Source: Amoeboradix gromovi (lineage: Eukaryota > Sanchytriomycota > Sanchytriomycetes > Sanchytriales > Sanchytriaceae). From it: a stretch of 11,188 bases of DNA. Under the pieces are notes generated by a model that had not been told where the DNA came from, ran no database searches, and saw only the letters and a list, made by a program, of their open reading frames with translations. The DNA lies in contig JADGIF010000314.1 of assembly GCA_018985225.1 (NCBI GenBank), forward strand, positions 1-11,188, in the 5' to 3' direction. Positions within the stretch are counted from its first letter, which is position 1. The number at the start of each line of letters is the position of its first letter. The position numbers and the translations under genes are program-made. This document shows, piece by piece, positions 1 through 7,393 of this stretch.

Positions 1-125
1 TAACACAGCTACTCTGAAAAGTAGACTGAAGTGAAATGGCCTGACCAATTATCAATTCGCTTGCAAGACCAATCAAAAGAGTTAAATTAAATATTATGAT
101 GGAGCACCAGTTTCATTGAAAATCC
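1..125 (+). promoter_or_regulatory. Upstream region with 7-codon uORF
   Basis: Short AT-rich leader region in front of the first gene. It contains two ACCAAT-like motifs, near 45 and 69. A tiny upstream ORF with two tandem ATGs at 96-101 runs to a TGA at 117-119, in frame with the main ATG at 126 and only six bases before it. No clear TATA box is visible. Whether the uORF is in the transcript is unknown. Confidence 0.35.
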
Positions 126-857
126 ATGGACTCTTCATCAGAGTTAAAAATTTCACGAATCAAGGAAGCCATCAGCATATTTGTTGAATCTCTTGTCAAG
201 GTAGATACATCCATAACTGCAGAACAGCAGCTCAATCTATCTGGGAGTATATATCATCTGGTTGCTAATTCGCAGATATTCTTGGATTTAGAAAGAAATA
301 TTAAAGATATTTGTAGAACTATGGATGGAGAATTCACTAGAGAGTTGGTAACTGTTAAAAAACAATTAGATAACATTGAAAATCAATTAGATAACATTGA
401 AAAGACAAACTACGAGATGAGTGCTAAAATGGACAAGTTGCTTGGAGCAAACCAAGGATTACAAGCGCCTCACTTTATTCATGATTTGTACAACCCGTTG
501 CTGGGATACTGCAAGAATAGTTTCTCGACTTCTAAAGACTGGAGAAAAAATGTTGTCAAGTTAGCTCGCGGAGAAGACATATCAAGCAAAGAAGATTTAA
601 CGAATGTCGAGTTTGTAAGTACCAAGTTGAATTGTGCTAGATCATTAGCTGCGTGCGTTATTCTGCAGAACCAGAAGAGGAACGGCGAGGTTCATCAAAA
701 GCCATATGCCAAGAAAGATTTCAGCGAGGCGTTAAGGAGTGCTGGTTTCTCTTCCATCGATGATATCCCTTTCGAGCTGGTTGATATTATAACAGCGTTC
801 GAAGCTCAATTCAACAATTTAAAAAGGGATCCATCTTTGGCTGAATTTTTAAAATAA
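126..857 (+). CDS. Hypothetical coiled-coil protein, 243 aa
   Basis: An uninterrupted 243-codon frame that I cannot assign to a family. It has no signal peptide or membrane segment, so it is probably soluble and intracellular. Residues about 55-107 read as a coiled coil with regularly spaced L/I/V and many charged residues. Within it one heptad is exactly duplicated (Q80-N86 and Q87-K93, a QLDNIE core), matching a 21-nt direct repeat at 363-404. The C-terminal half (about 115-243) is mixed helical and basic, with C127, C168 and C176 but no zinc pattern. The ATG at 126 is the first in frame after an upstream TGA. The TAA stop lies inside an AATAAA hexamer, as in its neighbours, which supports it being a genuine expressed gene. 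A scaffold or oligomeric role is only a guess from the coiled coil. Confidence 0.75.
   Translation: MDSSSELKISRIKEAISIFVESLVKVDTSITAEQQLNLSGSIYHLVANSQIFLDLERNIKDICRTMDGEFTRELVTVKKQLDNIENQLDNIEKTNYEMSAKMDKLLGANQGLQAPHFIHDLYNPLLGYCKNSFSTSKDWRKNVVKLARGEDISSKEDLTNVEFVSTKLNCARSLAACVILQNQKRNGEVHQKPYAKKDFSEALRSAGFSSIDDIPFELVDIITAFEAQFNNLKRDPSLAEFLK
363..404 (+). repeat. 21-bp tandem duplication (one heptad)
   Basis: Two adjacent 21-bp copies, 363-383 and 384-404, differ only at the last base. They encode two successive heptads of the coiled coil. Near-perfect nucleotide identity suggests a recent duplication, or slippage, of exactly one heptad. Confidence 0.85.
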
Positions 858-858
858 A
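853..858 (+). terminator. AATAAA poly(A) signal overlapping stop codon
   Basis: The hexamer AATAAA contains the TAA stop (855-857) of the preceding gene. Its position rather than its mere presence is informative, because it recurs at most genes in the window. Confidence 0.6.
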
Positions 859-1243
859 CATTTGCTGTGCAAGCCCTTGGTCTTTTATCTTTCAATGGGA
901 CTGTTTTTGAAAAGTTTTTAGTAGTAAACGTATCATTTTATACAAATTTTACATGTGGGGCATTAGAACCAGTTTCTAGAGAGTATTGCTCCTTCAACTT
1001 AAATTAGATGGATACCTTTCACTTCCTAGCACTCTTCGTCTAGTCTCTACGGAGCGTGTTCTATATTTCAAAGCCAGTCTAGTTTTGTACAGTATTTTAT
1101 ATTGGCAGTACGTAACAGTGGGATTCAGTATCTATCAGCTGTTTAGTTTAGAATGTTGAGCAATTAAAGATTCGCGCTATGAAACAGCTTGCTTTTCTTT
1201 TACACAATATTCTCATAAAAATAAGATGAATGAACTTTACCTC
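859..1243. other. Intergenic stretch between convergent genes, no feature seen
   Basis: About 385 bp between two convergent genes. I see no frame longer than a few dozen codons, no tRNA-like B box, no repeat and no strong palindrome. It is long compared with the other gaps in the left part of the window, so an unspotted non-coding RNA is possible, but nothing in the sequence shows one. Confidence 0.4.
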
Positions 1244-1257
1244 TTTATTTATTTATT
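1244..1257 (-). terminator. Triple overlapping AATAAA at the stop of the minus-strand gene
   Basis: On the minus strand the stop codon of the small helical gene runs into three overlapping AATAAA hexamers (plus-strand TTTATT at 1252-1257, 1248-1253 and 1244-1249). The first of them includes the stop codon at 1253-1255. Confidence 0.6.
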
Positions 1258-1537
1258 GTTCTTCTTTCTCGTCGCTGAATTCTTTTGCACTTTTTAACAT
1301 TTCTTGGGCCAGATTGTGTGCCTCATCCAAGTGCTCTGCAAGTTCAGCTTGTCCTTCTGGAATTTTTCCTTTTTTTTCGAATTTGCCTTCCCTATACTCC
1401 TCATCTACTTTATGTAACAAACCTTGAACTTTCGCAATTTCACTTGCGGTATAAACCTGTCCCTGCATCTCTTTTAACGCATGTATTGCCTTCTCTACCC
1501 GATGCTCTAATGGTTGTAATTCCGCTGCGATTGTCAT
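1253..1537 (-). CDS. Small conserved-looking helical protein, 94 aa
   Basis: A 94-residue, charged, Lys/Glu-rich protein without cysteine, signal peptide or membrane segment. It reads as two or three amphipathic helices: residues about 5-25, 30-50 and 62-88, the last two separated by a basic Gly/Pro turn (KKGKIPEGQ). I do not recognise a named family. I considered tubulin cofactor A because of size and helicity, but its sequence pattern does not match. The start chosen is the ATG at 1537, where the helical composition begins. The frame stays open upstream to an ATG at 1705, which would add 56 residues, Cys-rich and unlike the rest; that longer form cannot be excluded and would leave only 110 bp to the divergent GGC1. 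Three overlapping poly(A) hexamers follow the stop. Confidence 0.65.
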   Translation of the reverse strand: MTIAAELQPLEHRVEKAIHALKEMQGQVYTASEIAKVQGLLHKVDEEYREGKFEKKGKIPEGQAELAEHLDEAHNLAQEMLKSAKEFSDEKEEQ

Positions 1538-1815
1538 AACTAGAAAGTTTTGGCAAGTATTTATAGCGGTTTTAGAGATTTTAGATGCACGTGCATCGGC
1601 AATCACACTGCAAGTCTTAGAGCAAGTGCAGAATCGGCATACTGATTGACCAAATAGTAGAGATGAAATTTTTATCAAATTTACATATTTCGTTTCGATA
1701 AACATAAGTTTGACATTCTTTTGGGTTGATCAAACATTTTCTATGCGACATGAAGTTGTATCAGTACATAATGGTATCTAATATATCAAAAATGACAAAA
1801 TAAGGAGCGCCCCTC
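1538..1815. promoter_or_regulatory. Divergent promoter region between the helical protein and GGC1
   Basis: 278 bp separate the two divergent starts. The region contains a 14-bp perfect palindrome centred on CACGTG. Two short uORFs precede GGC1: an ATG at 1743 reading to a TAA at 1779-1781, and an ATG at 1771 reading ten codons to a TAA at 1801-1803, twelve bases before the GGC1 start and in frame with it. If the minus-strand gene really begins at 1705, the shared promoter shrinks to about 110 bp. Confidence 0.45.
1584..1597. promoter_or_regulatory. 14-bp perfect palindrome with CACGTG E-box
   Basis: GATGCACGTGCATC is its own reverse complement and carries the CACGTG core at 1588-1593, the classical site for bHLH regulators such as Cbf1 or Pho4 in fungi. 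It sits 47 bp upstream of the minus-strand start and about 220 bp upstream of GGC1. It would be coding sequence if the minus-strand gene started at 1705, so the regulatory reading is uncertain. Confidence 0.4.
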
Positions 1816-2694
1816 ATGACTGTTGTGTCCCAAAAAGACTCCACTACCAGTTCTACTGCTCGGGTATTTGGATCAGCTACCGCGGGAATAGCCGAAATAT
1901 TTCTTTTCCATCCTATCGATACAATTGCAAAAAGATTAATGACTAACAAGGTTGCTATACCTCTAAATCAAATTGTTTTTAGGGATAAGTATCAAGCACC
2001 GTTAATTCAGAGATACAAGTCTTTGTTTCCAGGGTTAGGTTTTGCAGCTTCATACAAGATCTTGCAAAGAATATACAAGTTTGGAGGACAGCCTATCGCC
2101 AGAGAAAATTTGATTCCATATGAGCAGTACTTTAAAGACGCGTTTGGTAGAAGACACAAAGTATGGATGGATGCTACTGCTGGTTCTTTAATAGGAATAG
2201 GTGAAATCGTATTGTTGCCGCTTGATATCCTAAAGATCAAATCTCAGACAAATCCAGACTCTCTAAAAGGAAAGCAACTAATCAATTTGTTTACAAACAA
2301 CCTCAGAGATTTGTATAGAGGAGCTGGCTGGACAGCAATGAGAAATGCACCTGGAAGCTTCGCTCTGTTCGGTGGGAACTCCTTAGCAAAGGATTTTATG
2401 GACATAAAACATAGACCGACATTACTGCAAACTTTTATCTCATCCACAGTAGGAAGTGTTACATCTATTATGGTATCTGCACCATTAGACGTTATTAAAA
2501 CTAGGATTCAGAATCGACCTTTTAACTCTCCAGAAGGCGGTTTCACAATTTTGAAAAACCTAATCCAAAATGAAGGTGTGCTAGCTCTTTTCAAAGGACT
2601 TGTACCTAAGATTACAGTTGTTGGGCCTAAATTAATCTTTTCATTTACAGTGGCCCAAAAAATGATTGAATTTTTTCATGAAAAACTTGACTAA
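1816..2694 (+). CDS. GGC1: Mitochondrial GTP/GDP carrier
   Basis: Mitochondrial carrier family protein of 292 aa (family about 300) that should exchange GTP for GDP across the inner membrane. This supplies matrix GTP and, in yeast, affects iron homeostasis. The three repeats each carry the carrier signature: a degenerate first copy at P33-x-D35 followed by TIAKR, then P135-x-D137-x2-K140 and P223-x-D225-x2-K228. The first copy, with the basic residue one place late in the HPIDTIAKR block, is a feature I know from yeast Ggc1 and is the main reason for the specific call. Six membrane helices are expected; the AGI-EIFLFHP and AGSLIGIGEIVLLP stretches are the odd-numbered ones of repeats 1 and 2. 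No intron is needed. The TAA stop overlaps AATAAA, and only 14 bp separate it from the stop of the convergent neighbour. Confidence 0.93.
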   Translation: MTVVSQKDSTTSSTARVFGSATAGIAEIFLFHPIDTIAKRLMTNKVAIPLNQIVFRDKYQAPLIQRYKSLFPGLGFAASYKILQRIYKFGGQPIARENLIPYEQYFKDAFGRRHKVWMDATAGSLIGIGEIVLLPLDILKIKSQTNPDSLKGKQLINLFTNNLRDLYRGAGWTAMRNAPGSFALFGGNSLAKDFMDIKHRPTLLQTFISSTVGSVTSIMVSAPLDVIKTRIQNRPFNSPEGGFTILKNLIQNEGVLALFKGLVPKITVVGPKLIFSFTVAQKMIEFFHEKLD

Positions 2695-2710
2695 ATAAAT
2701 TTTGTTTATT
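2694..2710. terminator. Back-to-back poly(A) signals of convergent genes
   Basis: The plus-strand AATAAA at 2694-2699 overlaps the GGC1 stop (2692-2694). The minus-strand AATAAA (TTTATT at 2705-2710) overlaps the stop of the neighbouring gene (2709-2711). Cleavage normally occurs 10-30 nt past the hexamer, so each transcript should end inside the other gene and the two mRNAs would overlap in antisense. Confidence 0.6.
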
Positions 2711-3086
2711 AAATTTGCGACTTCCCGTAAATTTGCACTGAAAGCTGTTCAGCAATACTTGGTCTCGTCTTGGCAAAGCTAAGAACCAGATGGTTAATTT
2801 TTGAACTAGTCATCTCTGAACTACCTTTTAGCTTCTTTAATGCAGATATAGCCGAATCAGGATCGTAATCCCCATACTCGACAAACTTTTTATAGCTTCC
2901 ATTTAATGCTAGTGTGTATAAGATTCCAGAATATTCCAAAGAGCACTGATAATTGTTAATCGAGCTTATGTGACGCCTCATATTTAATGAGTCTTGGCCT
3001 AGATCCGTCGACATCTTAATATAGGCAGTCTGGCAGGCTGAAGTAGAAGCGCTGACAAGAGCTAGAGTAAGCAGGAAACTAGTCAT
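2709..3086 (-). CDS. Small secreted orphan protein, 125 aa
   Basis: A 125-residue frame whose first 17 residues look like a signal peptide: hydrophobic FLLTLALV, then Ser/Thr/Ala, with a plausible cut after A17 in front of C18. The mature part has only two cysteines (C18, C48), which could form one disulfide. It has no membrane segment and no motif I recognise. The ATG at 3086 gives the signal peptide directly, so the start is fairly secure. A 31-codon frame lies just upstream in the leader and ends 33 bp before the start. The stop overlaps a poly(A) hexamer and abuts the convergent GGC1. The protein is probably exported or directed to the secretory pathway. A role as an effector or wall protein would be speculation. 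Confidence 0.7.
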   Translation of the reverse strand: MTSFLLTLALVSASTSACQTAYIKMSTDLGQDSLNMRRHISSINNYQCSLEYSGILYTLALNGSYKKFVEYGDYDPDSAISALKKLKGSSEMTSSKINHLVLSFAKTRPSIAEQLSVQIYGKSQI

Positions 3087-3532
3087 TTTATGTATTAGGA
3101 GAAGCTTTTAATTAAATGTCTATTTCCGGTCACAACAGATATTAATTCCTCTCTGCTCCAAATTCTTGATTTTCTCGTAAACTGGGACTTTTAGCCAGTG
3201 CATTGTTATCCGCATCAGATCTTGAGCATAATGTTGAAAAATCCTAAATCGTTGATCATGTTTTTGTTAGGTATTGCTAGACACGATTTCCTGAGTCATA
3301 TCTCAGTAAATTACTTTATTCCATACATTGCTACATGTTCTCAAGGATATAACATGCGTAAAAGAAATACAAATTGTGGATATGCTAGTATAACAGTTTT
3401 AAAGTTACATTAGCGCTGTGATAATAATTAAACCCAGTTGATTTAATTAGTCAATGCACTCCCCACAGTAACTGCATTCAAATCATGTTTTTGGCCATTT
3501 GTCTTTATATTTGAAATAATCAGGAGCTTAAT
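3087..3532. promoter_or_regulatory. Divergent intergenic region with short candidate ORFs
   Basis: 446 bp between the divergent secreted-orphan and ArfGAP genes. It holds a minus-strand 31-codon frame (3120-3215), a plus-strand 60-codon frame from the ATG at 3231 to 3413, and a nine-codon uORF (3485-3514) in frame with the ArfGAP start. A TTTATATTT stretch lies about 22-30 bp upstream of that start. None of the short frames has a recognisable product or a stop-linked AATAAA. I regard the region mainly as promoter and leader sequence. Confidence 0.4.
3120..3215 (-). other. Possible 31-aa upstream ORF or mini-protein
   Basis: This frame runs from the ATG at 3215 to a TAG at 3120-3122 and lies in the leader of the secreted orphan. 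The product would be basic and amphipathic, with two adjacent cysteines near its end. It is in frame with the downstream gene but separated by its own stop. The composition looks protein-like, yet at this length chance is a fair explanation. Confidence 0.2.
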
Positions 3533-5812
3533 ATGTTTCATTTAAAACCAAATGACTTTCAAAAGCTTATAAATTTAGAACAAAATCAATGTAAATTATC
3601 CTCGTTATTTTATCAATATAACACAGCCATCCAAGAATACTCCGATCTTCAAAATCAATTGAAGGTAAAATTAGGATCCATAAATTCTATCATCACAAAT
3701 ATACAGTTGGCTCTAGCAGAACAAGCGCCTCCTAATAAAGACAGGTCTCAGTTTTTCAATTTAATGAAGAATTTTATATCCTTCCATGAGAACGCATTTG
3801 AAATCATGGCCGTTAGTATAGCTGGTAATGTAGTGGATCATGTTTTGCTAGATACTTCAGAAATGACAAATCTTAAGAATGAGCTAGTGGAGAACCTTCA
3901 CAAGAATAACAAGTTTTCAATAGAGTACATTACTAAGCTTCAGTTGAAAGACAAGTCCAACGTTCAATTAGACATGCAGCATCTTAAATTAATGGAACAG
4001 CAGCGTTCCATGCTATATACCTGCTATACAAACTATCTCAATTACTTCAAATCTCAAGATTACAAGGAATTATTTGAACCTTCTATTATGATGCTTTTGT
4101 ATCAGTTGAACTACTTTCAAATGAATTATCACTCTTTAAATGACAGTAGAAATGATTTAACAATGCTATTATCTACTTTGGCTCAAAAGAGCAACATCGA
4201 GGAATCCGTTTTAGTTGAAGCAACAAACAATCAGTCACTGTACAATTTTAACCCTTTGTACAATCCTTTAAAATATGAAAAGGAACCTCGTGGCTATTTG
4301 TATCGCCAATATGCTCGATATAATAGGGTTTATTTTAGCTTGAATTATTATTTTATTGAAAATGGATTTTTAAATGAGGTTGAGATTCCTAAAATAGAGA
4401 AATCATCAATGATGGATAAAATAAATGAGAAAATGAATAAGCAAAAGAGTACTGATGTTACAGCACCTATAATGGATCTTAAATACTGTATGAGCAAGGC
4501 ATATAATCATCCATTTAGTATTTTGATAAAACGAGGTCTAAAACAACCGGAACAGGACGAAATTATACTATTTACTGAAAACGAAGAGTCGTTTAATCAG
4601 TGGATGATATGGATACAGCGCGGTATAGAAAGTGGACTAAACAGAAAAGATAATCCAAATTCCCCTAAAAAGTCAGAAGTTGTTGTATCTCCACTTTCGC
4701 CAGAGGAAAACGAATACCAATCCTCAAAAAAGCTGATAACAAGTATACACGAGACCAAAGGTAACTCTACATGCTGTGATTGTAAAGCAGGAGATGAACA
4801 AAATCCACCTGAGTGGGTAAGTTGCAATTTAGGGATTATATTATGCATAGAGTGTAGTGGAATACATAGAGGACTGGGAACACATGTGAGTAAGATAAGG
4901 TCATTAACACTGGACAGCTGGGACAGTGATTTAGCGTTATTGATGACGAAATTGGGAAATGACTGTTTTAATAAATACTATAGTTCTGGGACTATTTGTG
5001 ATCTTAAGGCTATTAGAGCTGTACGGCATGAACATATAATAGACAAACATGTTAAGAAAATTGGATTAATCCCAATAAAATTGGATGCAACACTTTTTTT
5101 AGCACAATCGCTAAGGGACAACAGATACGATGATGCGCTTCTTGCAATATTACATAATGCAAACATAAATGCAAAAGATCCCGTCACCGGATTGAGCTTA
5201 CTGCATGAGGCGTTGAAAAGTAGAAATACGCTGGCTATTGAATTTATACTTTTATGGAGCAATAACTTTACAATGGTAGATAACAACTACAACACAGTCC
5301 TGCACTACTGCTGTTTTTATAACTACCCAAAATATGCTGGATTGTTGTTAAAGCGCGGTGCTGTAGTGGATGCTCTAAATGGAGATGGAAAAGTATTTTA
5401 TTTATTAACGTAGACACCTCTCGATCTTGCATTAGAAAAAGAACTTGCGGGGATTGTCACAATACTTAGGTTGCATACTTTTGATACTCAAGAGCGTATT
5501 CCTCGTGAATTTGGAGTTTTTGATGCCATGAACAAGTTAAGTAATCCCAAAAAAGGAAGGTCGGTCTCAGCTTCGCCATTGAAGCAAAATAGATCACCTA
5601 TCCCATCTCCATCAAAAGTAACAGCAGAACCAATCGATGAGACTACTAGAACAAATAATAAAACTTCAAGCGCTCAAAGAATATCTAATCCTGAATTTGC
5701 AGTCCCAAATGAATATGCCAGTGATTGGAGCCACAATGAAGACACTCCAAAAAAAGATGTGCTACCACAACAAAACTCATTTGCGAAATTTGATGACAAC
5801 GTGTGGAAATGA
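3533..5812 (+). CDS. ArfGAP of BAR-PH-ArfGAP-ANK type (ACAP/Csx2-like), two exons
   Basis: Arf GTPase-activating protein, which stimulates GTP hydrolysis on Arf at membranes in vesicle traffic. Exons 3533-5392 and 5414-5812 encode 752 aa, close to animal ACAPs (about 740-780). Domains in order: helical BAR region about 1-225 (membrane curvature, dimer); PH about 251-365, with GYLYRQ at its first strand and QWMIWIQRGI at its closing helix; ArfGAP about 400-520, with zinc cysteines C414, C417, C438 and C441, CSGIHRGLG, and the presumed arginine finger R446; ankyrin repeats about 525-650; then a Ser/Pro/Lys-rich tail. The Cys2-Cys3 spacing is 20 residues instead of the usual 16. The frame meets a TAG inside an ankyrin repeat, and removing a 21-nt GT-AG segment restores the canonical TPLDLA motif in the same frame. 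The final stop is followed by AATAAA two bases later. Confidence 0.92.
5393..5413 (+). other. Ultrashort spliceosomal intron, 21 nt
   Basis: GT-AG segment starting GTATTT and ending TTAACGTAG, in phase 0. Unspliced, it ends the ArfGAP protein at the TAG formed by its last three bases. Spliced, the ankyrin repeat continues as ...GDGK-TPLDLA, the ankyrin consensus. TTAAC is a good branch-point sequence only five bases from the intron end. The intron is a multiple of three, so retention would be neutral but for the built-in stop. Confidence 0.85.
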
Positions 5813-5814
5813 TC

Positions 5815-5820
5815 AATAAA
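5815..5820 (+). terminator. AATAAA two bases after the ArfGAP stop
   Basis: The hexamer lies at 5815-5820, directly after the TGA at 5810-5812. The next gene starts at 5861, so the ArfGAP transcript probably ends in, or just before, the EDC3 leader. Confidence 0.55.
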
Positions 5821-5860
5821 TGCAATTTTTGAATTTTTGACATAATTTTAGAAACGCAAG

Positions 5861-7376
5861 ATGAGCGAGTTTTTGGGAATGAAGCTCAAGATAACACTGA
5901 AGAGTGGTAATAAAATTACAGGGCGAGTTAGAGCCATAGACGAAACAAATCAGATTATCACACTGGAAGACGCGCTGATAAACAATCAAAAGGTTGCAAA
6001 ATATCAGCTATTGGGAAACACAGTCAACAGTATAGACATAATAAATGAAGAAGCACCCAAATCAAGCACTGAATCTGTTAGAAAACCTAGAGCTAAGCCA
6101 TTTAAAGTAAAGCAAATAAAACAACGAGAAGAACCTAATGTTGTGCCAGTTTATGAAATACTAAAGGATCCGGCAATTGTGAGTATCGTTGCTGATAATG
6201 ATACAGCGAAACTTACTAAACCTAGCAGGCGATCTACTTCTCGTCATAAATGGGACAGAATCAACCAAGATGCAGATTTTGATTTTGAATCCAACTTGCT
6301 TAAATTTAATAAGGAAGAAACTTTCAGACAATTCAAAGACAATGATTTTACTAAAGAAGAGAACCTTTTGGTTAGTTTTAATCGTCGTAAAATAAAACAC
6401 GATAAGCATGTAATGCCTGATTATAAATTAAGACGAGGCCAGGAGTTTTTAGACGATGAAAGTGAGGACTTTAATGAGAGCGATTTCGATGACAGACCTG
6501 ATGACACCGAAACAGACGAAAAATCTAATAGCCATAAATTCAAGACTAGCGGTGGCGCATTTTTAAGTTCTGTAACTTCCAAGCAACTTTTTCACATAGA
6601 ATCTATGGTTGAGAATGAGTGTCCTGGATATACAGACACTATGATAGAGCAGGGAGGAGCTAACCTTAGCTTGATTTTAATAAATTATCTAGGTGGGCCT
6701 CGTCGTTTTTGTGCTAATAACAGAAACTTGCCACCTTCTCTAGTGATGTTTATAGGGAACAGCAGAACTGGGGCAATAGCGCTTTGCGCTGCTAGACATC
6801 TAGCTAGCAAGGCGGCACAAGTTTTTGTGTTTCTGAATGCAAATGTGCCTATAAAATCGATTGTGCAGCAAAAGAAACTATTTTTGTATTCTATTCAGGA
6901 TGACATGCCATTTCACCCAAACTTCTCATCTTTGATAACCAGCGACTTTAAGGCCTTGCCGAAACCAAGAAATAGAACAGCAGACATTGTAATTGACAGG
7001 TAATTAGCAGTAATGTAGTCTTTTGGACACCAATCAGCAAGATGAAAACATATCTTTAATCCATAACTGCATAGATTACATGTCAGCATACAAATCGCCA
7101 ATATTTAGTATAGATTGTCCCACTGGACTGCACCCAGAAACTGGAAATATTGTGCATCCAGACCACAGGATTGTCCCGAAGTTTACAGTCTGTATGGGTG
7201 TGCCACTATCAGGCTTATTGTCTCCACAAGTCACCGGGGAGCTTTTCTTATGTGATTGCGGAATTCCAAATTTTGTATTTTCACGGGCTGGAATTCAATT
7301 TCCAAGTAAGCCAGATCCGTTTGAGGATAAAAGATTTGTAGCACTAGAGTATCATTATCACGATGGGGATGAATAA
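5861..7376 (+). CDS. EDC3: Enhancer of mRNA decapping 3, two exons
   Basis: Scaffold of the Dcp1-Dcp2 decapping complex and of P-bodies in the cytoplasm. Exons 5861-6999 and 7019-7376 encode 498 aa, in the range of fungal and animal Edc3. Domains: N-terminal divergent LSm about 1-62 (opening MSEFLGMKLKITLKSG); FDF motif about 138-160 (DFDFESNLLKFNKEETFRQF), the Dhh1/DDX6-binding element; an acidic linker about 196-222; YjeF_N about 235-495 (dimerisation, Rossmann-like), with DCPTGLHPETG after the intron. The first exon hits a stop two bases after a GT, and removing 19 nt joins ...IVID to SLLDTN as expected for YjeF_N. Only 48 bp separate it from the upstream gene. A six-codon uORF (5820-5840) lies in that gap, out of frame with the CDS. 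The stop codon lies within AATAAA. Confidence 0.93.
7000..7018 (+). other. Ultrashort spliceosomal intron, 19 nt
   Basis: GTAATTAGCAGTAATGTAG, phase 2. Its length is not a multiple of three, so splicing is needed to keep frame, and retention gives an immediate TAA at 7001-7003. Of the three AG dinucleotides in reach (7007, 7010, 7018), only the last restores the YjeF_N frame. It ends in TAATGTAG, matching TAACGTAG of the ArfGAP intron. At 19 nt it is in the range of the shortest known spliceosomal introns. Confidence 0.85.
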
Positions 7377-7377
7377 A
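7372..7377 (+). terminator. AATAAA containing the EDC3 stop codon
   Basis: The hexamer at 7372-7377 contains the TAA stop at 7374-7376. The following gene starts 110 bp after the stop. Confidence 0.6.
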
Positions 7378-7393
7378 TAGATTTTGTAAAACC

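Noticed and set aside
348-369. 22-nt GTAACT...AATTAG segment in the first gene.
   Set aside because: The reading frame is open through it, and 22 nt is not a multiple of three. Removal would destroy the coiled-coil frame.
1253-1537. Tubulin-binding cofactor A as identity of the small helical protein.
   Set aside because: Size and helicity fit, but the characteristic cofactor A sequence blocks are not present.
3231-3413. 60-codon plus-strand frame upstream of the ArfGAP gene.
   Set aside because: No recognisable motif, no stop-linked poly(A) signal, unremarkable composition, and it sits in the expected promoter region.
4817-4832. GTAAGTTGCAATTTAG in the ArfGAP gene looks like a 16-nt intron with an ideal 5' splice site.
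   Set aside because: It encodes part of the conserved EWVS-NLG stretch of the zinc finger, and removing 16 nt would break the frame. It also lacks the TAAY branch motif of the two supported introns.
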